Shown piece after piece: positions 55,101-64,000 of a DNA stretch of 64,000 bases. Under the pieces are notes generated by a model. The model had not been told where the DNA came from. It saw only the letters and a list, made by a program, of their open reading frames with translations, and did no database searches. A program made the translations under genes and the position numbers. The stretch is from Cylicocyclus nassatus (lineage: Eukaryota > Nematoda > Chromadorea > Rhabditida > Strongylidae). The stretch lies in assembly GCA_958299035.1 (NCBI GenBank), contig CATQJL010000223.1:3156359-3220358 (forward strand). The letters are read 5' to 3'. Every line of letters starts with the position of its first letter. The stretch's first letter is position 1.

Positions 55101-58100
55101 GCGTAGACATACTATGCTTTGCTCTGTAGTGTATAACGTCATAGAGCCTGTTTCGAACTAGTCAATTTTTTGATGCCTATGCCTAGCCGTTATTGAAGGA
55201 CCTTTCCATATATACAGGGTGGCCGGTAAGTATGGGCGTTACAATATGTGATATATCTTTTTTCTGAAATATTTTATTATGGCAGCTAATATGCCTGCAG
55301 CTTATGGGCAGTCTCTATATTGAGATAAGTGAACGCAGACTGAAGTCTTCTGATGCAGACGGGTCCTGAGTCTACTTTATCTTGAAAGGCGCCGCGGCGA
55401 GTTCAGTAAACACCATATTCATAACACCGTACCTTATTTTGGAGAGGAGAAGTTTTTTGCTGTTACGGCTCTGTGTTAATCCCCGAACTGCGCTCTACAA
55501 AACCTCAGGTCTTAGAATCTATTCGATTAATGATCGGGTTACTTTAGCGGATTTGCAATGCGTACATTCTTCCAGTAGCATTTTTGACGCATCAACTTCA
55601 AGGTAAGCTGCTGGAGTCTGTATGCATTTGCAGGAATCCAGTCTTGCAAGAGTAACATAATAAGATGCCTTTGTTTCTGGCATGCAAAAATGATTTTACA
55701 GAATTTTTTATTGCTTTGAAAAATCATTAGACGAAAAATGTAACGCTCATACTTTTCGGTCGCCCTGTATATTAGGTTGACACGAAAGTTCTGTCGCACC
55801 AATTATGTTGACACGAAAGTTCTGTCGCACCATTTTCAAAAATTCATAGCTTTTGATTTATCCAACCGATTTGACTGCTTTTATTTTTATATGAAAGATT
55901 AAGTCACGCCCTTTATAATGACGTCTTAGCTGCTTGCTAATGATCATCTGCTGCATGGATATGAGCGATAGAAGGAAATTAGTCAAAATTCAAATCTGTG
56001 TAGGGTCATAAAAAACCGGAATCTTGCAACAGAAATCGGAGCAGTCGGTATTGTAGGTTATTTCACCAGCGCTTTCTAACAGTGCAAAGTTTACGCCGAT
56101 TGAGCGTCTCTATGAAAAGTTACGATTTTCGAGCAAGCAATACAAAAGGGCGAATTTGATTTATTTTCGCATTTTTCAGGGGGATCATAACTTTTCATGG
56201 AGACGCTCAATTGGCGCAGACTTTGCACTGTTGGAAAGAGCTGGTGATGCTCCGATTTCTGTTGCAAGATTCTGACTTTTTATGACCCTACACAGAAAAC
56301 TTGAATTTTGACTAATTTTCTTCTATCGCTCATATCCATGCAACAGATGATCATTAGCAAGCAGCTAAGACGTCATTATAAAAAGCATGATCTACTCTTC
56401 CATCAAAAATAAAAACAGTCAAATCAATTGAAAAATTAGTAGTTATGAATTTTTGAAAATGGTGCGACAGAACTTTCGTGCCAACCTAATACATTACATT
56501 CATAGTAAAAAAACTTACATCCTGTATATACCTCTTCTCAAATGGGTACGCAATATAAAAAGAAACTGCAACAAATATGTAGCTGCAAGCAACCAGTGCA
56601 AAACCAATGCTGAGATCTCTAATCTGCAAAATTAAACTTTCTTTCATTTTTCATCTCTAACAAGCCGCGGGAACTTACATTATTTTCGGGATTTTTCTGA
56701 TTTTTCAAAACTGATAATATAACATTTTGTATGAAGTATGACAATGTCAACGCTCCGGTTAACGCGGGAAAATTCCAGTCAAAAACTAAAATCAGTTGCA
56801 ATTGGGCCGCGTGCACTTGTGATTTCAGCTTTATTATATTTCTTGACATCATTTTTTTTTGCAATCTACGCTCACAGATTTTTATTTTAGCAAGATTCAA
56901 ATTATACTGCTTACCTTTGGTGTAGACCTCCGAGTTCACATCTGTCAACGAAACATGAACTCCACATTTGATTAGACGTGCTCCATTAAAGAGCAGCAAA
57001 TAGGCAATGGATACAGTGCCCAGTACATTGAATTTTGAAAAAAATGTGGGAGATTTGAAGTTCAGTAGTGTGAATGTCAATATTGATAGTAGAATGGGCA
57101 CACTGAGCTGAAGTCACATTAATATTTTTAATCTAAGCTAACAAGGAAGCGGGCAATGGATATTCGGAATAAATACTCACTCTTAACTGCCACAATTGAC
57201 TCCATTTCAGTCCAAAAAGGATCTCTGGTTCAAAAGTGAAGTTGCCGTTCCCTTGACCTTCCATTTGACGCAGGACTGAAACGACCAGTGGCAGGTACTA
57301 ACTTTGCATGCATCTTTCGGTTTGATTTTTCTTGCTTATTTTGCATTGCTTATGATAAATTGTTCCAAGTTGGAAAAATTCAAAAAATTTTTGCTTACAA
57401 GACTAAAAATATACAAAGGCAGAAAATCCATTTTCTCGTATTTCTTATTATGTTCTCTACTTTTTCAGACAACATCGAAAAATTTGCCAGTACAAAACAA
57501 CAAGCAACGGCTTGTACAATTTCTCGCTCCTGCTATACGTTTGTAGGGTAGAAGAAGCACTTGAAGTTAGATACAAATGAGAAATCAGGTGTCCGCTCCA
57601 GAATACAAATTTTTTAAAAGCTATGGTCCACTCGGGTAGAAAACCATATGCCCCCAAATGCTGGAGGGCTCCCGCGCGGACTTTTTGCAAATACGCATCT
57701 TCGTGCATGTGCAAGACCGCATATTTGTTGCAAATGACCGTGGTGGTCGCCCGTTTCGGCGACAGACCCCCTCCTCAAAGGGATGTTAATGCATGGGCCT
57801 TAGCAAGGATCACCTCGACCGCTTCGCTGTGCTTCGCAACACGATTATATGCAGTGCGATCCTCTTAGGTAACGCGCAACACGGTAGCGAGCTGGGTCGC
57901 CAAATATTTTTGGCGTCTTTGGGCTGGTCGATCGTAAATAATAATACTCGCGCCTTGTACTGTGAAATTAAGGCACATATTAAATTTTCTTTCCATCTTC
58001 TTCGTTTCTGATGACGTCATGAAGACTAGTCTGTAGAATCCTATGGTTTCATCGTCTACCCCAGCTCCACCTGACTTTTGCCATTTGCTGACCATGCAGT

Positions 58101-61100
58101 CCCATGTCTGTCCACAATACATCAGCAACTCGAGTTCGTAGAATTTGAATTCAAATAAACACATATAAAAATAAATCTTTGAAGAGAAAGAGAGAGCTTT
58201 GAAGACATATGGAAACTGCAAGAGGTAAGGCAAGAAAACCCCGAGAGATTCCTTTTTCTACTACAGATGATACACGTTTTGAAAGATGCTACGAACTTAC
58301 TAGACACTCAATATTCGCCTTTCTAAGTTGAAAACGGTTCAATGTACTCATACATTTCGCAAAATACTTCTGGTGGACAGTGGAAATTTTTAACACTTCC
58401 GATGGGCGCTCCCAACCATTGTAGGGAAGGGGCGAGGGGCAGTCCACTCGCAGTGACATCACAGAAACCGGGAAAAAGTTCCGGGGAACGTGCTCCGGAG
58501 GTGCCAGAGATTTGCAAACTTGCTGGGGACCCCTAGGCGCGCAGCACCTCCGAAGCACTCATGGTACGCAGCCTCCCGCTAACCTCGAAAATATGCTCTT
58601 TTCGTTTTTATTTTCCTTCTAAGTGTTTTAGCCGTTTTTAGTCTTTCCTCCGTTTTCGTGTTTCTTCCGCATTCTGTTCCTTGCATTCCTTTCCTTTCAA
58701 CTTTCTTCTTTTTCATATAGAAAGTGCGGATGCAATCTTCAAATCAGCACCAGCTTAGAGGAACACTGCTTCAAGGAAAGACTGCTATGTGCCTCCAAGG
58801 GGTTGAAGGACAAGCGAGCATACGATGCCTCACCCAAACACTCCATATCAAGGAGTTACGTCGGCATGCTAAAAGTATCGATATATAGCTGGAAGAATTC
58901 CATACATTTTTCTATATATGTTTTTCTGATTTCTGATTTCTTTTTTCATATCTTATAGGAGTGGCTCTTGATCGCCGCACTTTTTGTCATTTTCTCTCCT
59001 TTCCTTCCTTTCACTTTTTCTCTCAAGTAGATAACTACCTCGAATTTCTTCCAAGTTTGTGTTCTGTCATCGAATTTTCGAGTCTTGCTACAGTCCTCTA
59101 TCTAATCATGTGCTCATTTGCAAACTTATTATAAATTTATAACTCTGCATTAGAGTTTTTCAGGCGTTCGAAAGCAAGTTTTCTCCCTTCAAACTTCTCT
59201 ATCCAGCATTATCATGGTTTGGTTAGGCCAGCGCAATGTTTTGTTGTTAAATACAGGTAGCTGTGACTCGTGAATATCTGTTGGTATCCACTTAATGGTT
59301 TGTTCGTGAAGAGATGTGGATTTGCTCTCTGAAGAAGCCAGGTTGGGATAGTTTGACTTGCACGCCTCTCAAGGGAGTTGAAAATTCATTTACAAAAGGT
59401 GAGTTATCCATGTATGTGTACACTTGAATTTATACGCCGTTATATTCTAGGCTTTCGTCGATATTTATTTCTCAACTGTCTGTTTTACAAAGATTGGCTC
59501 TGCACTCCAAGGAAAGTGATTTCGTTTCAATTTCCCGGCCTCCGACTTCACTTAATCTTTTCACTCTCTTCTAATTTTTTGTATGTTAATTTCTGCCTCA
59601 TATCTTCTGTATCTTTCCTAATTATCCCCATGTTGTATTATCTGTTGTTATGACACCGACCGATTCTATATGAGAAATTTTTTTGCTTATTTCATTTAGA
59701 TCTCTTTCAATATTTTTCTCACTGCAACGAGTGCTTCTTCTGTTATCACCGTGTTTTTTCTCATCTCATTCTCATTCATTACCAGAACTTGTGTCTGCTA
59801 ATTCACAATTACAAATAAATAGTGAATGCGAAGAAGAATGAAAGAGTGAGAATGAAAGAGAATAAGAATGAATGCGTGTCAATCAACAGTGATCTCTTGC
59901 CGTTCATACCGCTATGCAATCTGAACAGCCGCACATAAATACCCTTGACTCACTGGGTGACACTCAGTGACGTCCGCTATTGTCCCATTGTGCGGACTTA
60001 CTGGTATGCGGTGGAGTTAAGGTTAGCTCGTTTCACAACTTTGATGGTTTCCCGCTGGCTGCTATCCTCCGATGAGGTCTAGACTAGCACTTGTGGAGGA
60101 GGCTCTTGGCGGCCTACTGATCAGATCCAAAAACCTATAATCTACGTTCAGACCTCTTGAAAAAGACGAGCCCGTCGAAACGTCGGTCGAATAAACATCC
60201 ACCAAGAAACCTGGTTTCGGCAAAACAATCAATTACTGACACATAAATATTATGTTTAATAGCGTTTTTTCTTTTTTCGATAAAAAGTAGTTTAGAGTGG
60301 GGATTGGTGTATAAAGGTAGTTTGAGTGAGGTTGGGGGCCAAATAAGGCTAGTCGCTTAATTAGGGGTAGTTGAGTATACCTAGCTAGATTCAGGTCAGT
60401 TACAGTAAGCCAGCTGTGAAAATGCAGTTTCCGGAGCATAGGACTAATTGCAGTATGCCAGGTGTGAAAATGCAGGGTTTTCGGAGCGCAAGGCTATCTA
60501 CAGTATGCCAGCCGCGGCAATGCAGGGTTTCCGGAGCGAAATAGGCCTTCGGGTGGACTTGGGAAGATATGGGAAGGATCCGGTGAACGAGTGGGCAGCC
60601 ACCGCTGGGAAGACTCTGGCAATTCCCATTTTGCCCATCGGAAGTATCCCGTCGATTGTCTGAGTGGGACATCATACTCACAGTTACACCGCGCCTCATC
60701 TTGCAATTCTGAAGTTTCATTTGATGGATGTGCAAGGCCTAAATCGAGCGTTTTCGACATGCAGGCAAGTCTTAAGTGTTTGAGATTACTACCGTATATG
60801 AGGTTTCCCGTGAAGAAAAGGAAGTTGGACATAAGTACGTAATAAGCGAGAACAGCACCGCTCAGAACAAATATCGAGAAAAGGATAGCAGTGACTTCTC
60901 CTGGACGTCCGAGATATTCACGACACACCTCCGTGAATTCCACATTGTTCGGGTCAATGTGCTCTAAAACAGATTTTCTCAAGTGCTTTTCTGGGATATA
61001 CAATCTCTTACTTAGTTTCTTTGGACTTTGTACAACCAAGTATGTCGTGTACCAGCAAAGCAGTCCCATTGCAACGAAGACGAACAAGCCCGCGATAAGA

Positions 61101-62853
61101 CCCGTCTAAAATAACAGGCCAAAATATCTCAAAACATCTGATCAACACCAAACAGCAACAACTACAACAAATAATCTCGATCATCGTACGCGTTCCCATT
61201 TTGAACCAACATGATAAAAGCTACTGCAAAACTTGTGTTTTGAACATGTCAGTTTACAACAGTGCTAATTCGGAGCCGTTCTACCAGTTGAAAGTAGGAG
61301 TACGCGTTCCCATTTTGAACCAACATGATAAAAGCTACTGCAAAACTTGTGTTTTGAACATGTCAGTTTACAACAGTGCTAATTCGGAGCCGTTCTACCA
61401 GTTGAAAGTAGGAACTATTCTTCTTGATGTGGATGCCATCTAAAGGTAGCGTTCAGGCAAATCTGGACCTACGGGGATTGTACGTGGAAAGTAATTTTGG
61501 GACCTTAAATATGGCACTGCCCAAGCGGCAGCGCAGGTGACACACTAACGGCTGAGATATACACCTTCCAAACAGGAACTCAGGATCGTAATTCGTATGA
61601 ATTCATGGCGCAACCTATCAGTTTCGCGCGAGGACCAACAGGTTGTGCTATGAATCCATGCCAAATACGATCCTGGGGTCCAGTTTTGAGAGGGATATCT
61701 CGGCCATTAGAGCACTACCTGAGCTGTACATAGGCCAATGGCTCAGTTAAGGCCCCAAAAATACTATCCACGTGGATCCCCATACGTTCAGATTTGTCTG
61801 AACGTCGCCTTTAACGATAGCTTTCCCAATGATCTCGGCCCGCAAGACAATGGCACGAATGAATGAAGTGAAGTAAGGAGATTTTCCAAGGAATCTAGAT
61901 TCATTTGACTTTATGATAGATCAATTACAATTTTGTCGCATATCCCTAGCGAGTTCATAGTAATCTGTAGTTATCTTATAAACACTAAGAATACAATGAC
62001 TGTACCTGGTGCAACGCCCAAGGCATGCTGGTTAATGAAACACCCATCATCGTGTTCCACAACAAGAAACTGAAAAGAACTTCATTTATATGTCTTGCAA
62101 ACTCTGCAAAATCTTGAAAAAGTTTGAAAAATTCCAATCATGCTCTTCTTGCTAAGAATCGCTTCTACCAAATTTTGCTTTTGACCGGAAAAACGTATAA
62201 GCTTTCGCACTAAGTGATAGACATAAAAAAATAATCAAATCCGGAAGGGTCAAGCAGCTCCTGAAGCAATTTCTGATAACAATCATCCCATGAAATGAAT
62301 GTCATCAGGCAGAAAGTTTCTTTTCGTCGCAGTAAGCCCTCGCTTCAGGTGTTTTCTCAGCTTCTTCATGGGCGAGGTAGGCTTCTGATGCAGATGATCC
62401 TAAGCAAACTTATCAGTCTTGTGATTCTTGCGGACAAAGCCACAAAAAAGGGCTAATGTTAGGTCTAAGGCATACCTCTTGCGATTTCGCAAAATCGCCA
62501 CATCCTCGCGACTTGGCGATTTGCCAGTTGTCTAGAGATTAAGCATGCGAGGCTCTTAGATGCTTGGGTGCGTAGATTCCGTGCATTGTAACAAACGCAA
62601 CAAGTCTGGCTCAAGCAAAGTGCGTTTACGACCAGCTATGGAGAATCGTTGCAGTGCCAAATCGCGCGGCGACTAAAATCGCGTGAGGTATGCCTTAGGC
62701 CCTATAGAAAGTCATTGCGATGACCAGAAATGCGCATAAGAAATAGTTTCAAGTGTAGCGCGCGTGATTTACTTTTATCATCTATCAAAATAAGCGCCAC
62801 GTTAGTACTTACATAGTCACAATGCTACTGTTCTTCTTCTGTTTTTCACCCAT
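46135..62853 (-). CDS. SLC38A9-type amino-acid transporter, copy B
   Basis: Paralog of copy A. Exons from the 5' end: 62813-62853, 62006-62069, 61012-61105, 60793-60963, 57181-57275, 56915-57107, 56679-56785, 56519-56623, 46502-46650, 46364-46453, 46135-46300. Each has exactly the length of its copy A counterpart (1275 bases, 424 aa). Landmarks: NSSIVTIFLLWNTMMG, AYYVLMSNFLFFTGNLIY, TLLNFKSPTFFSKFNVLGT, FPALTGALTLSYFIQN, IRDLSIGFALVACSYIFVAV, end GVANLIAQFFM. Like copy A it starts MGEK with an in-frame TGA two codons upstream. The luminal loop has NFTFEPE, a likely glycosylation site. Intron 8 has grown to 9.9 kb by transposon insertion and intron 4 to 3.5 kb. Intron 3 (60964-61011) is 48 bases with no stop, so retention would add 16 residues. 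No damage is seen, so both copies look functional. Confidence 0.9.
48396..48430 (-). ncRNA. Hammerhead ribozyme motif in small PLE insertion, left arm
   Basis: On the - strand: GGTT (stem I), CTGAAGA core, stem II GGC-GACTT-GCC, GAAA core, CGT, C (H17), AGCC (stem I). Stem I pairs U-A, U-G, G-C, G-C. Compared with the motif at 40057, both sides of the stem have changed at two pairs while pairing is kept. All core bases are present. Confidence 0.72.
48611..48644 (+). ncRNA. Damaged hammerhead motif in small PLE insertion, right arm
   Basis: GGCT, CTGAAGA, AGGCGACTTGCC and AGCC are kept, but the second core box reads TAAACTC instead of GAAACGTC. This loses the invariant G and one base. The inverted sister arm at 48396-48430 is intact. 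Confidence 0.6.
48819..50146. mobile_element. hAT-like non-autonomous element in PLE Y
   Basis: The ends CACAGGTGC and GCACCTGTG are perfect 9-base inverted repeats, flanked by the 8-base direct repeat GTGCTTCA (48811-48818 and 50147-50154). That target length is the hAT hallmark. Removing the 1328 bases plus one repeat joins the PLE codons for KKCF to SRSIFRC without a shift. The interior is non-coding, with purine runs near both ends (around 48930-48965 and 50100-50115) and a set of tandem units at 49250-49730. Confidence 0.88.
49250..50010. repeat. Three tandem units plus one inverted unit of about 180 bases
   Basis: Each unit contains TAACTTCTGTAGATGAACAT (or a close variant), GATGGTCACC, CCGCTTTCAGAAAAT, GGGTCCGTTAGAAAAAGTGC and GTGATTTCTG followed by CGAGTTTTTAA. 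Three direct units run to 49730. An inverted unit follows at about 49795-50000. Together they form the body of the hAT-like element. Confidence 0.8.
51302..51337 (+). ncRNA. Decayed hammerhead motif, 3' end of PLE Y
   Basis: GGCT, CTGGCAA in place of CTGANGA, stem II GGCGGAAAAGCC, GAAACGTT and AGCG. The second core box is intact but the first has two changes, so it should be inactive. Its position after the broken endonuclease frame matches that of the intact motif at 40057. Confidence 0.5.
51450..51585. mobile_element. Right-end fragment of family S MITE (copy 4)
   Basis: Only the last 135 bases of the element remain: CCATGCTGTAAATCTAATTG, then GATCAAACAGTATATACAT, and the end TTTTTGGGACACCCTGTA before TATC. 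It adjoins the end of PLE Y. Confidence 0.75.
51586..54346. other. Intron 8 of copy B, unassigned part
   Basis: This stretch has no recognised gene. It includes short frames (51805-52026, 52336-52563, 52588-52917 antisense, 53003-53269) with no domain, a run of nine G near 52593, and the foldback at 53641-53935. Confidence 0.45.
53641..53935. repeat. Foldback repeat in copy B intron 8
   Basis: GAGACAATCGCCGGGGCAGG and CGGGCACCGG on the left are mirrored by CCGGTGCCCG and CCTGCCCCCGGCGATTATCT on the right. Inner pieces CCGCTCGCGGA and TTGCGAGCGGAA continue the pairing. It is about 295 bases long and non-coding. Confidence 0.75.
54347..55024. mobile_element. Diverged family S MITE (copy 5)
   Basis: It opens ACGTCCCAAGAAGGTGTGC and closes GTGCACATCTTTTTGGGACA. 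It keeps the family landmarks AAATCTAAGTTCAACCTCGC and TACCGTAATCCTGCGGTAA and their inverted partners. Its termini are more decayed than those of copies 2 and 3. Confidence 0.75.
55213..55769. mobile_element. MITE with CAGGGTGGCCGGTAAGTATG ends
   Basis: The left terminus CAGGGTGGCCGGTAAGTATG and the right terminus ATACTTTTCGGTCGCCCTG are imperfect inverted repeats of about 30 bases, each bordered by TA. The 557-base interior encodes nothing recognised. It directly precedes the mariner-ended element. Confidence 0.75.
55772..56489. mobile_element. Mariner-type MITE (TTAGGTTGACACGAAAG ends)
   Basis: The left end TTAGGTTGACACGAAAGTTC and the right end GAACTTTCGTGCCAACCTAA are inverted repeats, with TA on both outer sides. 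The TTAGGTTGnC start is typical of irritans-group mariners. The left terminus is partly duplicated in tandem (55772-55800 and 55805-55833). The interior is a foldback: AAAATTAGTCAAAATTCAA and GAATCTTGCAACAGAAATCG, mirrored at 56230-56320. It ends 30 bases from the 3' border of exon 8 of transporter copy B. There is no transposase. Confidence 0.85.
60151..60188 (+). ncRNA. Hammerhead-like motif of a second retroelement family
   Basis: GACC (stem I), a decayed first box CTTGAAAA, stem II GACG-AGCC-CGTC, GAAA, CGT, C and GGTC (stem I). GACC and GGTC pair perfectly, and GAATAAACA follows. The flanks are unlike the other PLE ends in the window, suggesting a different PLE lineage. The decayed first box makes activity unlikely. 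Confidence 0.45.
60399..60545. repeat. Tandem repeat, three units of about 62 bases
   Basis: Units share the pattern ACAGTATGCCAG, a variable base, GTGAAAATGCAGGGTTT and CCGGAGCG. They begin near 60399, 60451 and 60500. They lie in intron 4 of transporter copy B, upstream of exon 4 on the plus-strand map. Confidence 0.65.
61186..61413 (+). repeat. Perfect in-frame tandem duplication of 114 bases
   Basis: The segment beginning GTACGCGTTCCCATTTTGAA occurs twice (61186-61299 and 61300-61413), and I found no difference between the copies. 114 is a multiple of three, and the + frame is open through both copies (61201-61443), giving a repeated 38-residue unit with CKTCVLNMSVYNSANSEPF. It lies in intron 2 of transporter copy B on the opposite strand. 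No gene is recognised; identity of the copies implies a recent duplication or an assembly artefact. Confidence 0.8.
61442..61814. mobile_element. Foldback MITE in intron 2 of copy B
   Basis: The ends TAAAGGTAGCGTTCAGGCAA and CAGATTTGTCTGAACGTCGCCTTTA are inverted. Pairing continues inward through ACGGGGAT/ATCCCCAT, ACGTGG/CCACGT and TTTTGGGACCTTAA/TTAAGGCCCCAAAA. The interior includes a second hairpin, GCACTGCCCAAGCGGCAGC. Confidence 0.78.
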
Positions 62854-64000
62854 GTTTCATAGAGTCCGAAGAGCTCTGCAAATATGAAAGACGGAAGATG
62901 ATGCGTAAAAAATGAGGAAAGCGAACACGTATTGAAGAAAATCCAGAAGGATTATACAATCATATGGACATACTTGAAATAGCATTTAGGAGGTTTTTGG
63001 TGACTGTATCGTCAATGTTCTTCCAGTCAGATTTTGTTCAGATGCCATTCAGATGCATACTAATAAAAGATTGAGACTTTGAACGCAGGACGCGCTTGCA
63101 TATCTGCTAAACTCTCAGATCAAGAAAGCTAGAAACTTTCATCTTCGACTGCATTGTCATTGCAATGAACTTGCATTTGCGGTAGTGTAAGAATATGTCC
63201 TTTTTTGCGTAGGAATATGACCATATTTGCACAACGACAACTTGAGTCAACATTTTAGATTGAGTCATTATTGCAGATTGAGTCAACATTGCAGATCTAC
63301 GGTCAAGGTCAAGACAAGCTACTCAACGGCATATGTAATAGCTCTCAAGGACTTGCGGAAGTTATAGAAATCTGGTATCATTTCATAACTCAAGTGGTCC
63401 TTTATGAGAAAATTGTGACTGAGTATGTACATATCCAATGATAGAAAATGCTATATAAGCAACTCTATGAAATGTTCCAGCATGCATTACTTCGTCCTTT
63501 CATTTATGTGATCTCCTTCCTTTCGTGGATATAGCCGCCCGATGCCGTGATCCTCGGGGCCTTCCAAAATCAAACCTCGATCTTTATTTGTCGCTGGCCA
63601 AAGGCACCGGAAGTTCCTGACCAGGGCTCGGCATGAGGTGGCTTTTTCAATTTTCAAAAACGAATGCTCTGTAGGACTTCGCCAAAAATACGACATCACC
63701 TATAATGCGATCATGAGTGGGTCAAAACGAATAACGATAAGTAATGGAACAAAAAAAACATACAAACAACATTAAACAGACAAAAAAATACTAAAGATGT
63801 TCGTACTCTCCAAATTGGCGGCATACTGTGGCCAGCGCGCACCCTTACGCGCTTGGAGCAGGCTTGCCACCGCCATACAAAATATTTGGAGGGCTGTAAC
63901 TATCTGAGGAGAAAGGGATTTGGGGAGATGCAAAAACTCAGTTGTAGGGTTTTTGATGTAAAATAAAGTTATGTTAAACATGTGAAAAAATTATGTGAAG
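62854..64000. other. 5' flank of transporter copy B
   Basis: Directly upstream of the start exon (on the - strand) the sequence reads TATTTGCAG then AGCTCTTCGGACTC, the same acceptor-like site as in copy A. The remaining bases to the window end hold short frames only, and tandem ATTGAGTCAACATT-like repeats at 63250-63295. No further gene is recognised. Confidence 0.45.

Larger units (their letters stand above)
57276..60792. other. Intron 4 of transporter copy B
   Basis: This 3.5-kb intron contains small frames without domains (57288-57551, 57623-57868, 58289-58558 antisense, 59378-59653). It also holds a purine-rich run with repeated GAATGAAAGAG at 59835-59880, a hammerhead-like retroelement end at 60151-60188 and tandem repeats at 60399-60545. 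No exon joins the phases of exons 4 and 5 better than direct splicing does. Confidence 0.5.

Noticed and set aside
59378..59653. 91-residue hydrophobic + frame as a membrane protein
   Set aside because: It is in an intron of the opposite-strand transporter, rich in T runs that encode Leu/Phe by chance, and has no homology.
60494..61087. 197-residue frame reading through exons 3 and 4 of transporter copy B
   Set aside because: It is open only because the 48-base intron 3 lacks a stop. The matching intron in copy A contains a stop, and splicing restores the family alignment. The 3' part also reads into intron 4.

Overview
The window looks like nuclear DNA of a nematode, most likely a clade V (rhabditine, strongylid/hookworm-like) species. 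The evidence is intron-split genes with short introns and nematode-type acceptors, orthologs that align almost residue for residue with Caenorhabditis GSP-2 and SMA-4, and a dense load of MITEs, foldback elements and Penelope-like retroelements (PLEs). No prokaryotic, organellar, rRNA or CRISPR signal was seen.

Layout. 1-4.1 kb: repeats and unexplained DNA. 4.1-6.9 kb (+): complete 8-exon PP1 catalytic subunit gene (gsp-2 ortholog, 331 aa). 8.0-12.3 kb (-): complete 14-exon co-SMAD gene (sma-4 ortholog, about 665 aa), tail-to-tail with gsp-2. 12.3-22.3 kb: foldback repeats, two GC-rich islands of uncertain coding status and one possible small secreted ORF. 22.3-23.7 kb (+): 6-exon homolog of the chromatin protein BAP18. 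24.4-32.1 kb (-) and 46.1-62.9 kb (-): two paralogous 11-exon SLC38A9-type amino-acid transporter genes. All eleven exons have the same length in both copies and each encodes 424 aa. They are separated by 14 kb of transposon-rich DNA.

The transposon fraction is the most unusual part. A 1.59-kb PLE insertion at 38.6-40.2 kb has a 13-bp target duplication and a 3' end present twice as 522-bp inverted arms. Each arm carries a hammerhead-ribozyme motif. A second, 382-bp insertion with the same plan (13-bp duplication, inverted arms, one hammerhead motif per arm) sits inside an older PLE reverse transcriptase gene at 48.3 kb. The same old gene was hit by a 1.33-kb element with hAT-like 8-bp target duplication. 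Removing either insert plus one duplication restores the PLE reading frame at that site. Several smaller families (GGGTGTCCC-ended, mariner-ended, GC-rich palindromic) recur through the window and have enlarged introns, notably the 9.9-kb intron 8 of the second transporter gene.

The host genes belong to separate processes: protein dephosphorylation, BMP-like (Sma/Mab) signalling, chromatin, and probably lysosomal amino-acid transport or sensing. No operon is evident. All calls come from reading the sequence and comparing it with remembered family members; no database search was run.
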